In this document: in pieces, positions 14,004 to 21,212 of the stretch
Layout of the letters: each line of letters starts with the position of its first letter
How positions within the stretch are numbered: the first letter of the stretch is position 1
Assembly: GCA_964562165.1 (NCBI GenBank)
Contig: CAZLRZ010000009.1
Coordinates: forward strand, 1-24,590
Origin: JAKQLP01 sp964562165
Lineage (GTDB): Bacteria; Patescibacteriota; Dojkabacteria; B142; OLB20
DNA length: 24,590 bases
Reading direction: 5' to 3'
Program-made: the position numbers and the translations under genes
Notes under the pieces: model-generated
What the model was told of the DNA's origin: nothing
Seen by the model: the letters and a program-made list of their open reading frames with translations, nothing else
Databases searched by the model: none

Positions 14004-14538
14004 TTTGTTTATTTAAAATTTTTAATTTAAAAAAAGCAAAGACTCCTCCTATTATCGCTAAAATTAACCAGAAAAAATTGGCCGGCCTTTTTTTAGCTTT
14101 TATTGGTTTTGTCTTAATATATTGTTCAATATTTAGAGGACAATTTCCATTTATAGATTCAAAAAATTCTCTATTAAATTTTTTATTTATCTCTCCGTTA
14201 TTACTTAGTAAGTACTTTATCTTATTATTAATTGCATAATTTTGGGTCATTAACCCTAAAAGATTACAATCAAAACTATGAATTAAATCAGGCTTGAATT
14301 CTTTTAAAAAAACATTTAAATCATCAAGGTCTTTTGGGGTAATCCGTGGCGCTTGTTTATCCTGATTGAATACACATTTTACTTCGTATTTAATTAGATT
14401 GTCTTTATCGATTATTACCCTTGTAGCTTTTGCGGGTAGGATTATAGCGAGCTTATCTTCTTCTCTGAGTTTCATTTTTGAGATATCAAAAAAATCCTCA
14501 AGAGGTTTTAAAAAATCCCAAACTAAAAGGATTCTCAT
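13984..14538 (-). CDS. Short GT-B-like N-terminal domain protein with C-terminal membrane helix
   Basis: The 184-aa protein begins MRILLVWDFLKPLEDFF and contains FLKEFKPDLIHSFDCNLLGL (78-97), which resembles the N-terminal Rossmann domain of GT4-type glycosyltransferases (KPDIIHxHD pattern). The nucleotide-sugar-binding C-terminal half of a normal transferase (about 350-400 aa) is missing. In its place are a Lys-rich linker (about 142-151), a membrane helix at 155-171 and a basic tail. There is no frameshift remnant between it and the neighbours, which overlap it on both sides (ATGA overlap of 4 nt upstream, 20 nt downstream), so it looks like a deliberately short gene and not a fresh pseudogene. 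Catalysis is unlikely; a membrane-tethered binding or scaffold role is possible. The family match is by eye and moderate. Confidence 0.75.
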   Translation of the reverse strand: MRILLVWDFLKPLEDFFDISKMKLREEDKLAIILPAKATRVIIDKDNLIKYEVKCVFNQDKQAPRITPKDLDDLNVFLKEFKPDLIHSFDCNLLGLMTQNYAINNKIKYLLSNNGEINKKFNREFFESINGNCPLNIEQYIKTKPIKAKKRPANFFWLILAIIGGVFAFFKLKILNKQNGKPKQ

Positions 14539-14993
14539 TTAATTATTTCTAATAATTCTATTTCAAAAGTGAGAGTCGAATTTGCGGGGATATTACCTAC
14601 AGCTTCTTGCCCATATCCAAGAGAAGGTGGAATAACAACTTTACGGATACCTCCGACTTTCATACCGGTTACTCCTTGGTCAAATCCCTTTAACACCTTG
14701 CCATCGCCAACTGAAAATTCTAATGGAGTGTTTGTTTCTCTAGAGCTATCAAATTGTGTGCCATCAACTAATGTGCCTACATAGTGCACTTTGACGTTAC
14801 TGCCTGCAATTGCTTCTTCACCTTGTCCTACTTGAATTTCGGAAGTGATAATTTTTTCGGAATCGGGTGTTTCTACAGTCGTAGGCTCGGTATTTATAAC
14901 TTGTCCCAACTCATCTGTTTTTTCAATTTTAATTAAATTGTATGACATATAGAGGACAGCAATTATTGCTAAAACAAAAAAGAACTTTTTCAT
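14535..14993 (-). CDS. Membrane-anchored FKBP-type peptidyl-prolyl isomerase
   Basis: The enzyme catalyses cis-trans isomerisation of Xaa-Pro bonds and here acts outside the cytoplasmic membrane. An uncleaved-looking anchor (about 4-20, FFFVLAIIAVLYMSYNL) is followed by a flexible Thr/Glu-rich linker. The FKBP domain spans about 52-152, with VKVHYVGTLVDGTQFDSS, the FSVGDGKVLKGFDQG active-site segment, RKVVIPPSLGYG and IPANSTLTFEIELLEI. The position of the FKBP12 active-site Trp is Phe, a tolerated substitution. No lipobox cysteine is present, so it is anchored by the helix. Its stop TGA overlaps the next ATG (ATGA), and a 48-aa microprotein gene ends 4 nt before its start. It probably assists folding of exported proteins. 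Confidence 0.95.
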   Translation of the reverse strand: MKKFFFVLAIIAVLYMSYNLIKIEKTDELGQVINTEPTTVETPDSEKIITSEIQVGQGEEAIAGSNVKVHYVGTLVDGTQFDSSRETNTPLEFSVGDGKVLKGFDQGVTGMKVGGIRKVVIPPSLGYGQEAVGNIPANSTLTFEIELLEIIK

Positions 14994-14997
14994 CTAT

Positions 14998-15144
14998 TTA
15001 TAGTAAAAGATATATGTAATAAAAGGCAGCCAGAAAGATAGTGATGTAGAGGCACAGAAAAGTTAAGAAGCTAAAACCAACAATAACTAGCATCTTTTTT
15101 AATGTTTCTTGGTGTTTTTCGAAATCAATTATTTTTTTCTGCAT
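14998..15144 (-). CDS. 48-aa single-pass membrane microprotein
   Basis: I translated this frame by hand: ATG at 15144-15142, TAA at 15000-14998, giving a short charged N-terminus (MQKKIIDFEKHQETLKK) and then one long hydrophobic segment rich in Phe, Leu, Ile and Tyr to the C-terminus. It fills the gap between the Smr-domain gene (9 nt upstream) and the FKBP gene (4 nt downstream) in an operon where all other genes touch or overlap. That tight fit and the clear membrane helix are the evidence that it is real. No Shine-Dalgarno is visible. I do not recognise a family; it may be a small regulator or subunit of a membrane protein such as the operon's DedA or FKBP product (inference). Confidence 0.75.
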   Translation of the reverse strand: MQKKIIDFEKHQETLKKMLVIVGFSFLTFLCLYITIFLAAFYYIYLLL

Positions 15145-15153
15145 ATATTTATC

Positions 15154-15417
15154 TTAACAATCTACTAGCCAAAGCGCAATTGCCCCTTCATTTCCATCGT
15201 CGGGTGTTGGGGTTTGGAATTTTAAAACCTTTTTATTGTTTTTTATTGCTTTCAAGGCATTTGTTTTTACCAGACCCGATCCCCTACCTGTAACTATAAG
15301 TATTGGGCTTAGTTTTTGAATCCAATTGTCTTCAATAAATTTCTGTGTTAAAAAAACAACTTCGTCCGGATGAGTTTTCCCTAGTTCATGAAAATCTAAT
15401 GTGGCTTCAAATATCAT
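15154..15417 (-). CDS. Stand-alone Smr-like (small MutS-related) domain protein
   Basis: The 87-aa protein is essentially one Smr domain. LDFHELG (7-13) corresponds to the LDLHG motif, and VTGRGSG corresponds to the HGKGxG loop with the catalytic-type His replaced by Thr. The closing GNEGAIALWL corresponds to the GGxGATIVxL strand. Smr domains are nucleases or nucleic-acid-binding modules; stand-alone copies occur in many bacteria with poorly defined roles, including rescue of stalled ribosomes through mRNA cleavage in SmrB-type proteins. The gene overlaps the end of folC by 11 nt and precedes the 48-aa microprotein gene by 9 nt, so it is part of the minus-strand operon. Assignment is by motif pattern and fairly confident; activity is not. 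Confidence 0.8.
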   Translation of the reverse strand: MIFEATLDFHELGKTHPDEVVFLTQKFIEDNWIQKLSPILIVTGRGSGLVKTNALKAIKNNKKVLKFQTPTPDDGNEGAIALWLVDC

Positions 15418-16687
15418 AATCTTTAACTAGTCTGCTGATTAAATAAAAGGATCCTGTAAATACGATTATACAATTTTTTAATTCTTTTTTTGAATTAAAT
15501 AAGGTTTTAACTAATAAATTTAAATTGGGTTCTATTTCATAATTTGTAAAGCCAAGAGCTTTAATTGAGGCTTTGAGGTTGATTATGTCTGTATCTTCGG
15601 GCATATAATTATATTTTTCGTTTTTGTAAGTTGTCAGATAAATCTTTTTAGCGGATTTTACAATGGGTTTTAAGTTCTCACTAATATCTTTGCCGTGTTT
15701 GAAGGCCACAACAAAAACGAAATCTTTTTCGGGAAAATGTTCTTTTAATGCATTTACAAAGGCGCCAATTTTTTGAGGATTGTGAGCTCCATCCAGTACT
15801 ACTTTATTCTCAAGGGGTTCAAGCTTTATTTCGCTAAAGCGTCCAAAAAGCTTTAATTCTTTTAAGGTGTTAGAGACTTTCGTCCAATCAATTTGGAAAT
15901 TCTCTCTTTGCGATAAATAATCAAAAGCTGATAAAGCAAGGCTGGCATTTTCTTTTTGATAATTCCCAATGAGACCGACTTTGAATTCGGAATATTTATC
16001 TGAATTTACATAGGTAATGTCAGTAAAGCTTTCTAATGTTTCATTAACAACAGCTTCTTGTTTAACAGTAAAGACTTTATTTGATGAACCAATAATACCT
16101 GCTTTTTGTGCGGCAATTTCTTTGACTGTGTTCCCAAGGATGTGGGTATGATCAAGTCCAATTCGGGTAATTAGGCAAATTTTATCAGAAGAATCAATTA
16201 CGTTGGTTGCGTCAAAAGTCCCGCCAAGTCCTGTTTCTATAACACAGAAATCCAAGGACTTGGACTTAAAATATACAAAGGCCATTACAGTTAAAATCTC
16301 AAAATATGTTAAAGGATAAACTTTCGTGGTTTCCTTAACTTGGGTATAAAGATTTATGAAATCCTCTTTTGAAATTAACTCGTTATTAATTTGAATTCTT
16401 TCCCTTATATCTAATATATGGGGTGACAGAGTTAATCCGACCGAAAAGCCTTGTGAAATTAATATTGAAGAAAGAATATAACAAGTTGATCCTTTGCCCG
16501 AAGTCCCTGCAATATGAAATATTTTTAATTCATTTTGTGGGCTGCCAAATAGTTTTAAGGCGTTCTTAACACGCTCTATTCCTAATTCCCCCGGAAATTT
16601 ATTTCCTTCTTTATTGGTTTCTTTGAGAAGTTCAAATAGTTCAATCTGAACTTTTTGGAAGTTCTGGTTTATTGTTTTTGTTTCCAT
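15407..16687 (-). CDS. folC: Folylpolyglutamate synthase / dihydrofolate synthase (FolC)
   Basis: This Mur-ligase-family enzyme adds glutamate to folates in the cytosol using ATP. The 426-aa length is typical. Visible motifs are the P-loop GTSGKGST (61-68), the SPHILDIRERIQIN loop (88-101), ETGLGGTFDATNV (151-163), IGLDHTHILG (176-185), the IAAQKAGII segment with the lysine expected to be carbamylated (about K195), and the C-terminal-domain signature LDGAHNP. The P-loop reads GTSGKGS where GTNGKGS is commoner, a minor change. The start at ATG 16687 places the gene 47 nt inside the end of the DedA gene; no later in-frame Met precedes the P-loop, so the overlap is probably genuine. No other folate gene is visible, so it may act on salvaged folate. 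Confidence 0.95.
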   Translation of the reverse strand: METKTINQNFQKVQIELFELLKETNKEGNKFPGELGIERVKNALKLFGSPQNELKIFHIAGTSGKGSTCYILSSILISQGFSVGLTLSPHILDIRERIQINNELISKEDFINLYTQVKETTKVYPLTYFEILTVMAFVYFKSKSLDFCVIETGLGGTFDATNVIDSSDKICLITRIGLDHTHILGNTVKEIAAQKAGIIGSSNKVFTVKQEAVVNETLESFTDITYVNSDKYSEFKVGLIGNYQKENASLALSAFDYLSQRENFQIDWTKVSNTLKELKLFGRFSEIKLEPLENKVVLDGAHNPQKIGAFVNALKEHFPEKDFVFVVAFKHGKDISENLKPIVKSAKKIYLTTYKNEKYNYMPEDTDIINLKASIKALGFTNYEIEPNLNLLVKTLFNSKKELKNCIIVFTGSFYLISRLVKDYDI

Positions 16688-17297
16688 TTTTTTTACTTTC
16701 CTTTTTACTCGCTAAATATTCTTTAACTGCAGGAATTAACGAGACGATTATTATCAAGGCTATTATTGGCAACATATATTTATCGACATCTGGAATCACT
16801 GAACCCAAGAAATATCCTGCAAGGGTCATCGATAATGTCCAAAGCGCTCCACCTATGATATTGTACGTAATAAACGTCCTGTAGTGCATTGTACCAGCTC
16901 CTGCAACAATAGGCGCAAAAGTCCTAATGATTGGTGTGAACCTGGCTAGAACTATGGTCTTGGGGCCATGCTTTTCATAAAATGCTTGGGCTTTAAGTAA
17001 GTTCTCTTTTTTAAAGAATCTTGAATCGGGTCTATTAAATAGTTTGGGACCAAGTTTATGGCCAAATGTATATCCAACACTATCACCCAAGACTGCGGCT
17101 ATAAACAAAACCAAAATCAAAACCGGTAAATTGAAAAAATTTTGTGAAGCTAAGAATCCTGCTGTAAAAAGAAGGCTATCGCCCGGCAAGAAAAACCCAA
17201 AGAATAGTCCGGATTCAGCAAAGACAATAAAGAATAAGCCAAATAAACCTGCTGCTTCAATTAATTTCACTAAGTTATCGCCTGAGAAAATATCCAT
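16641..17297 (-). CDS. DedA / SNARE-associated family membrane protein
   Basis: DedA proteins are polytopic membrane transporters; several are implicated in undecaprenyl-phosphate or phospholipid flipping and envelope homeostasis. The 218-aa protein shows the family signatures FFLPGDSLLFTAG (35-47), LGDSVGYTFGHKLG (70-83) and ARFTPIIRTFAPIVAGAGTM (118-137), followed by FITYNIIGGALW. The membrane-embedded core runs from about 10 to 190. A Lys/Asn-rich tail (from about 195) is encoded mostly in the 47 nt overlap with folC, so part of its composition may reflect the overlap. It is the first gene of the eight-gene operon, with a predicted promoter at 17333-17361 that overlaps the divergent promoter of the next gene. 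Confidence 0.93.
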   Translation of the reverse strand: MDIFSGDNLVKLIEAAGLFGLFFIVFAESGLFFGFFLPGDSLLFTAGFLASQNFFNLPVLILVLFIAAVLGDSVGYTFGHKLGPKLFNRPDSRFFKKENLLKAQAFYEKHGPKTIVLARFTPIIRTFAPIVAGAGTMHYRTFITYNIIGGALWTLSMTLAGYFLGSVIPDVDKYMLPIIALIIIVSLIPAVKEYLASKKESKKNGNKNNKPELPKSSD

Positions 17298-17331
17298 AAA
17301 AAGTTGTTAATTAATTAAAAATATTATGTAA

Positions 17332-17337
17332 TATAAT
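17332..17337 (+). promoter_or_regulatory. -10 box of the PLDc_N-like gene
   Basis: TATAAT at 17332-17337 is a perfect -10 but has no good -35 at 16-18 nt upstream. It supports the start at ATG 17362, because the alternative ATG at 17338 would abut the -10 box and precede the transcription start expected near 17344. Confidence 0.5.
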
Positions 17338-17361
17338 ATGTTTATTTATTATTATTATCAA
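17333..17361 (-). promoter_or_regulatory. Predicted promoter of the DedA-FolC-KorAB operon
   Basis: On the minus strand TTGATA (17361-17356), a 17-nt spacer and TATTAT (17338-17333) make a good sigma70-type match. The predicted start near 17326 gives a leader of about 29 nt to the ATG at 17297. The -10 box is physically the same DNA as the plus-strand -10 box, so the two promoters should exclude each other. Confidence 0.55.
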
Positions 17362-17751
17362 ATGAGAAGAACGTTACTTACAGTAGGTTCATTACTTTTT
17401 TTAATGGAATCGTTAGTTTCTGCCGGCACAATAGATATTGATCCAAGTACTGTTGGAAGTATTGCTGCAGGGGGCGGAATATTTGCTGGGCTTGCTTCTT
17501 TGTTTGGCTATGGTGCCCTTACATTTTTAACAATGTGTTTGTATATAATTCCCCTTTTAATTGGGGTAGTTGGGATTATTCTTTGGGTTATTATGTTAAT
17601 AGATGTAATTCAACGAGAAGAAAAAGATTTTCATAGCACAGGGAAAGATGACAAAATGATTTGGTTATTGGTTCTTCTATTGACCGGATATATTGGAGCA
17701 TTAATCTATTATTTAATGGTCTATAGAAAATACGGCCGAGCTGTTAAATAA
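17362..17751 (+). CDS. Small membrane protein with PLDc_N-like domain
   Basis: I chose the ATG at 17362 over 17338: it begins a proper signal sequence (MRRTLLTVGSLLFLMESLVSAG) and lies about 18 nt after the predicted transcription start. That gives 129 aa. After a short Gly/Ala-rich segment come a long hydrophobic helix (LCLYIIPLLIGVVGIILWVI) and the linker MLIDVIQREEKDF. A second helix follows, with a C-terminal GYIGALIYYLMVYRKYGR signature. This Trp-x-x-x-x-x-Asp linker plus GAxIYY pattern is that of the phospholipase D N-terminal membrane domain (PLDc_N, PF13396) seen in cardiolipin synthases and in many small stand-alone membrane proteins. No catalytic HKD domain is present, so it is not an enzyme. 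It is 5 nt upstream of the acyltransferase gene. Confidence 0.85.
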   Translation: MRRTLLTVGSLLFLMESLVSAGTIDIDPSTVGSIAAGGGIFAGLASLFGYGALTFLTMCLYIIPLLIGVVGIILWVIMLIDVIQREEKDFHSTGKDDKMIWLLVLLLTGYIGALIYYLMVYRKYGRAVK

Positions 17752-17756
17752 CTGAA

Positions 17757-18665
17757 ATGATACATTTTGAAATAATATCCGATTTAAAGGATGCCGAAAA
17801 TGTTTGGAGGCTTTTGAGTCCAAATAATACCCTCTTTGATACTTGGGAATTTAGACAATGTTTTGCGAAATACGATAACTTCCCACTTCACTTTATCTTG
17901 GGCAAAGATGATTCCCAAGAATGTATAGGCTTATTGGCTCTCCAAAAAAACACAGAGAAAAAGTATCTTGAATTCTTTGGTGGTAGTTGGATGGAGGATA
18001 ATAAAATATTCTTTAAGCCAGGGAACGAAAAATTTGCTAAAGAATTTTTTGACCAAATAAAAGAACCTGCACATTTAATTGGTATTAATGGCACGGATGA
18101 TTATTCAAAAGCCCTGCCACTTGATGATTACAAGTATCAACTTGATATAACCAAATATAAAAACTATCAGGATTTTATTGCTGATAAGTTCAATAGTAAA
18201 ACTCAGTCAACATTTAGAAGGAAGTTTAGGAAGATCGAAGAAGAATTGCCTATGGAGTTTGTTGAAAATCAAAAGCAGGATATCGAAATGCTTTTTGAAT
18301 ATAATATGCGGACTTTTGGCGAGGATTCTAGTTTTAATGTCCCTAATAGAAAAGAAATCTATAGAGATATATTAGACCTACCCTTTAAAATTCATATGTT
18401 GAGCATTAGATCAAAAGATGTTGTTGAAGCAGTGAGCTTGAATGTTGAATATAATGGCGTTTTGTATTATCTAAATGCCGGATCAAATAATATCGAGATA
18501 CCCAATTTAGGCAGCTATACAATTATGAAGGCGATGGAAATCGGCATCAATAATGGCCTCAAAATCTTTGATGCTTTGATGATTAATTATAATTGGAAAG
18601 AAAGATGGCATTTTGACAAAATTCCTTTTAACAAATTCGATTTTATGAATATTCAAGAGGTTTAG
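17757..18665 (+). CDS. FemAB/GNAT-like acyltransferase (Acetyltransf_6 type)
   Basis: The 302-aa cytosolic protein has the two-lobed architecture of FemAB-like or BioF2-like GNAT proteins. The N-terminal lobe (about 1-130) includes LFDTWEFRQCF, LLALQK and EFFGGSWMEDNKIFF. The C-terminal lobe (about 140-295) includes the basic helix STFRRKFRKIEEE (151-163), VSLNVEYNGVLYYLNAGSN (226-244) and NLGSYTIMKAMEIGINNGLK, the usual acyl-donor-binding and helix elements. Family members transfer acetyl, acyl or aminoacyl groups, the last onto cell-wall precursors or peptides. The substrate cannot be told from sequence. It follows the PLDc_N-like gene by 5 nt and ends before a strong terminator, facing the tandem ATP-grasp ligase gene. 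Confidence 0.85.
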   Translation: MIHFEIISDLKDAENVWRLLSPNNTLFDTWEFRQCFAKYDNFPLHFILGKDDSQECIGLLALQKNTEKKYLEFFGGSWMEDNKIFFKPGNEKFAKEFFDQIKEPAHLIGINGTDDYSKALPLDDYKYQLDITKYKNYQDFIADKFNSKTQSTFRRKFRKIEEELPMEFVENQKQDIEMLFEYNMRTFGEDSSFNVPNRKEIYRDILDLPFKIHMLSIRSKDVVEAVSLNVEYNGVLYYLNAGSNNIEIPNLGSYTIMKAMEIGINNGLKIFDALMINYNWKERWHFDKIPFNKFDFMNIQEV

Positions 18666-18682
18666 AATTTTTGGGAATATAT

Positions 18683-18709
18683 AAGGGGCGGGATTTATCC
18701 CGCCCCTTT
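18683..18709. terminator. Strong bidirectional intrinsic terminator
   Basis: A perfect GC-rich stem GGGGCGGGA (18685-18693) and TCCCGCCCC (18698-18706) with loop TTTA is flanked by AA and TTT, extending the stem to 11 bp. It stands out sharply from the AT-rich surroundings and sits between the convergent acyltransferase and ATP-grasp genes. The T-tracts are short on both sides. Confidence 0.88.
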
Positions 18710-18729
18710 CATTTATAAACTCAAATTAC

Positions 18730-21135
18730 TTAGTTCATAAAGTTATATTTTTGATCTTTTTGATATCTATGGATCGCAGTTTGCAAAACCTCTTCAATTA
18801 ATTGAAGGTGTGTGTATTCTGCAATGTGGGCGACCTTATCAAGTTCTCCGTTTTGGCTAAGAGTTGGACTTGTTCCTATTTCTAGAACATGAGGGTTGTT
18901 GTTTTCATCAACTCGGAACTCAACTACACCATAATCTCTACACTTCATGATGTTGAATACGTCCAAAGCGATTTCCGTTAAAAGGGTTTCGAGCTTTTTA
19001 TTAATGTTTTTAACTGGATACTGTTTAATTAACTTTGAAAAAGTTTTTTCACCACTCCATTTTGCATCATACGTATATATATGCGGGTATCCTTCGGGTA
19101 ATTCGGTGAAAATGGTTCTTGAAAGAGGCATAATCTGTATGTCATCATCGGTGTTTCCGATAATTGAGACACGATACTCGTCCCCTTCAATGTACTCTTC
19201 AACCAGGACAGGTGTTTTGAGTTCATCAATTAGTTTTTTAATTTGTTTACGCATTTGTTCGGTATTGTAAACAATTGATTTGGCCGATATTCCAATTGAG
19301 TTGTCATAATGCGCCGGTTTTACGATTAAAGGAAATTTTAGGTCTTCATCAATCTCGTCATTCGCTGAATAGGCATAATCCCAGTCGGGCGTAGGTATTT
19401 CGTGAAAATGTAAAATCTTTTTGAATTTGATTTTATCTTTACAAAGCAAGTTAGCAATTGCATTAGAGCCTACATATGGAAGATTCCAGGCTTCCAAAAT
19501 AGTTGGTAATTGCGCTCCAAGTATTGTCGAGTTATTAATTTTTTCGGCAAAGTTAAGAACCAAGTCGGTTTCAGTTGGGTCAAAACTTTTTATCAAACTA
19601 CTAAAATCGTTGACATTGTAAAGTTTTACATCGTATCCTGCTGTTTCGAGTGTGGAATATATCTCCTTTACAGCTTTTGTGTCTTGTATATCAACAGGAT
19701 TCGAAGAAAGTTCTGATACATTTCCAAAAATGGAAATTTTTAAATCTTTAATGCTCTTTAGGTCTAAAAGTTTTAGCTTTTCAATTTTGGCCGCCTTAAT
19801 TAATGATTGTTTTATTAATTTGGCTGATCCGAAACGGCTTTTCCTGACTGTCTTTCCAAGCGAGGAGTCTGTGTCGTACTTTACTACGTTAAACTTGATC
19901 TGCTCGAGAGCCTTTTGAAGGTTCTCTTGAGCGTCTAAAAAGTTTTCTCCGGAAACTGTGATCCAACCGATGGTTTCAGTTCCTTCTGGTGGGATTAAAA
20001 CCGGTTCGCCAATATCTTTATACCAAGTTGTATCCTCAATGTAGTCGAGTTGTTCGAAATTATCGGGAATATCAAGTTCAGCTAAGATTCCGGATTCTTC
20101 CGGGTGAAGGTCCCATCCTATAACGAACTTCTTGGGTTCCATTTTTTTAGGGAAATTTAGTAAATCCCCTACTGCTATTCTGCAGGCGTTTTCGATTAAA
20201 TCAACATTCCAAGCGTCTTTGATATATGACCAAACGTAATCGCCCCCTAGTCTAAGGTTTACTTCAATTGGAACCGGTCCGTTTTTTGTGGCTTTTGCTT
20301 CATAGTGGATACAGCCGTTAAATATTCCAAGTTTTTCAAGAGTGTCTTCTGCAACTGTAATTAGCTCCTGTTGAACTTCTTCGCTTAAACTGGATGGGGC
20401 TGATTGACCTTTGTCTAAAAAGAATTCATCAAAGGATTTGTCGAAATTATCAGAAACACAGGCAAATTTCACTTTACCGTTCTGAAGTAGTATGTCGATG
20501 TCGACTTCGTCTCCCTCAATATATTCTTCAACAAAAATATCTAAACCATCCGAAAGCGAGGATTGGACATCGGTTGAAATGTTGGTTTTAATATAGTGAA
20601 CTGTGTCAAAAAGCTCCTTTTTATTTAAAACTTTAACAACATAATTGCTTGATGAACCAAGCGCAGGCTTTACAACTAGTGGATAGTTAAAAGTCTTGTG
20701 AATGTCGTTAAGATCGTCTTCTGTTTGAACGGCTTTAAATTTTGGAGTTGGCAAACCGTTTATTTTACAAAATTCTCTAAAGTTAAATTTGTTTCGAGCT
20801 TTATTCGCTATATCAAAAGAAATTCCAATAAATTTATACCTATCTACTACCTTTGAGGTTAATAGCACGTCGTCTTCCCAAAAAGTAATCACACCATCGA
20901 TTTTAGGAGATTTTGGATCTCGGATAAAAGTGTCTATATCGCTTAATGCTTTTGTGTGATTCGTGTTATCAGTGATAATCCAATGATCAACATAGGGTTG
21001 TGCCCAGTTCTTTTCATTGTTTACAACTACTGTGGTCAATCCCAATTGTTTTATTCTTTTTAATACGTGCCTCTTGTGAGTGCTGCCCGTATTAATTAAC
21101 AAGATGGTTTTACCTTTGAGGTTGTTTTGTCTCAT
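18730..21135 (-). CDS. Tandem ATP-grasp ligase: L-amino-acid-ligase-like half fused to D-Ala-D-Ala-ligase-like half
   Basis: The 801-aa protein contains two ATP-grasp units. The first (about 1-440) has a pre-grasp Rossmann domain, FNYPLVVKPALGSSSNYVVK with K156, FVEEYIEGDEVDIDI (201-215) and the metal-binding end IEVNLRLGGD (290-299; E279, E291, N293). Beyond it a C-terminal lobe resembles carboxylate-amine (LAL-type) ligases. The second (about 465-801) resembles Ddl: QLPTILEAWNLPYVGSNA, KDKIKFKK, PLIVKPAHYDNSIGIS (K606), VLVEEYIEGDEYRVSI and VLEIGTSPTLS. In this half the Asn of the usual E-x-N metal site is G754 (E739, E752 kept), so metal binding may be altered. Such enzymes join carboxyl and amino groups through acyl phosphates. 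Substrates are unknown. A carbamoyl-phosphate synthetase was rejected on length and on the Ddl-like second half. It has its own promoter downstream of the HAD gene. Confidence 0.92.
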   Translation of the reverse strand: MRQNNLKGKTILLINTGSTHKRHVLKRIKQLGLTTVVVNNEKNWAQPYVDHWIITDNTNHTKALSDIDTFIRDPKSPKIDGVITFWEDDVLLTSKVVDRYKFIGISFDIANKARNKFNFREFCKINGLPTPKFKAVQTEDDLNDIHKTFNYPLVVKPALGSSSNYVVKVLNKKELFDTVHYIKTNISTDVQSSLSDGLDIFVEEYIEGDEVDIDILLQNGKVKFACVSDNFDKSFDEFFLDKGQSAPSSLSEEVQQELITVAEDTLEKLGIFNGCIHYEAKATKNGPVPIEVNLRLGGDYVWSYIKDAWNVDLIENACRIAVGDLLNFPKKMEPKKFVIGWDLHPEESGILAELDIPDNFEQLDYIEDTTWYKDIGEPVLIPPEGTETIGWITVSGENFLDAQENLQKALEQIKFNVVKYDTDSSLGKTVRKSRFGSAKLIKQSLIKAAKIEKLKLLDLKSIKDLKISIFGNVSELSSNPVDIQDTKAVKEIYSTLETAGYDVKLYNVNDFSSLIKSFDPTETDLVLNFAEKINNSTILGAQLPTILEAWNLPYVGSNAIANLLCKDKIKFKKILHFHEIPTPDWDYAYSANDEIDEDLKFPLIVKPAHYDNSIGISAKSIVYNTEQMRKQIKKLIDELKTPVLVEEYIEGDEYRVSIIGNTDDDIQIMPLSRTIFTELPEGYPHIYTYDAKWSGEKTFSKLIKQYPVKNINKKLETLLTEIALDVFNIMKCRDYGVVEFRVDENNNPHVLEIGTSPTLSQNGELDKVAHIAEYTHLQLIEEVLQTAIHRYQKDQKYNFMN

Positions 21136-21183
21136 GACAAATTGTAAAAATAAAAGTTAGGATACTCATAAGTTGAAGATTAA

Positions 21184-21212
21184 ATCATAACATTGGCCAA
21201 AATTATTCTCAA
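21184..21212 (-). promoter_or_regulatory. Predicted promoter of the tandem ATP-grasp gene
   Basis: On the minus strand TTGAGA (21212-21207), a 17-nt spacer and TATGAT (21189-21184) lie in the gap after the HAD gene, the -35 overlapping its stop codon. Start near 21177 would give a leader of about 42 nt. Confidence 0.55.

Noticed and set aside
13984..14538. Frameshifted glycosyltransferase pseudogene
   Set aside because: No remnant of the C-terminal half is found in another frame; the gene overlaps both neighbours cleanly and ends in a membrane helix and basic tail.
17338..17361. Upstream ATG (17338) for the PLDc_N-like protein
   Set aside because: It directly abuts the TATAAT box and precedes the expected transcription start; the later ATG begins a good signal sequence.
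18730..21135. Carbamoyl-phosphate synthetase large subunit
   Set aside because: At 801 aa it is well short of the usual ~1070, the second half is Ddl-like, and there is no MGS-like allosteric domain or small-subunit gene.
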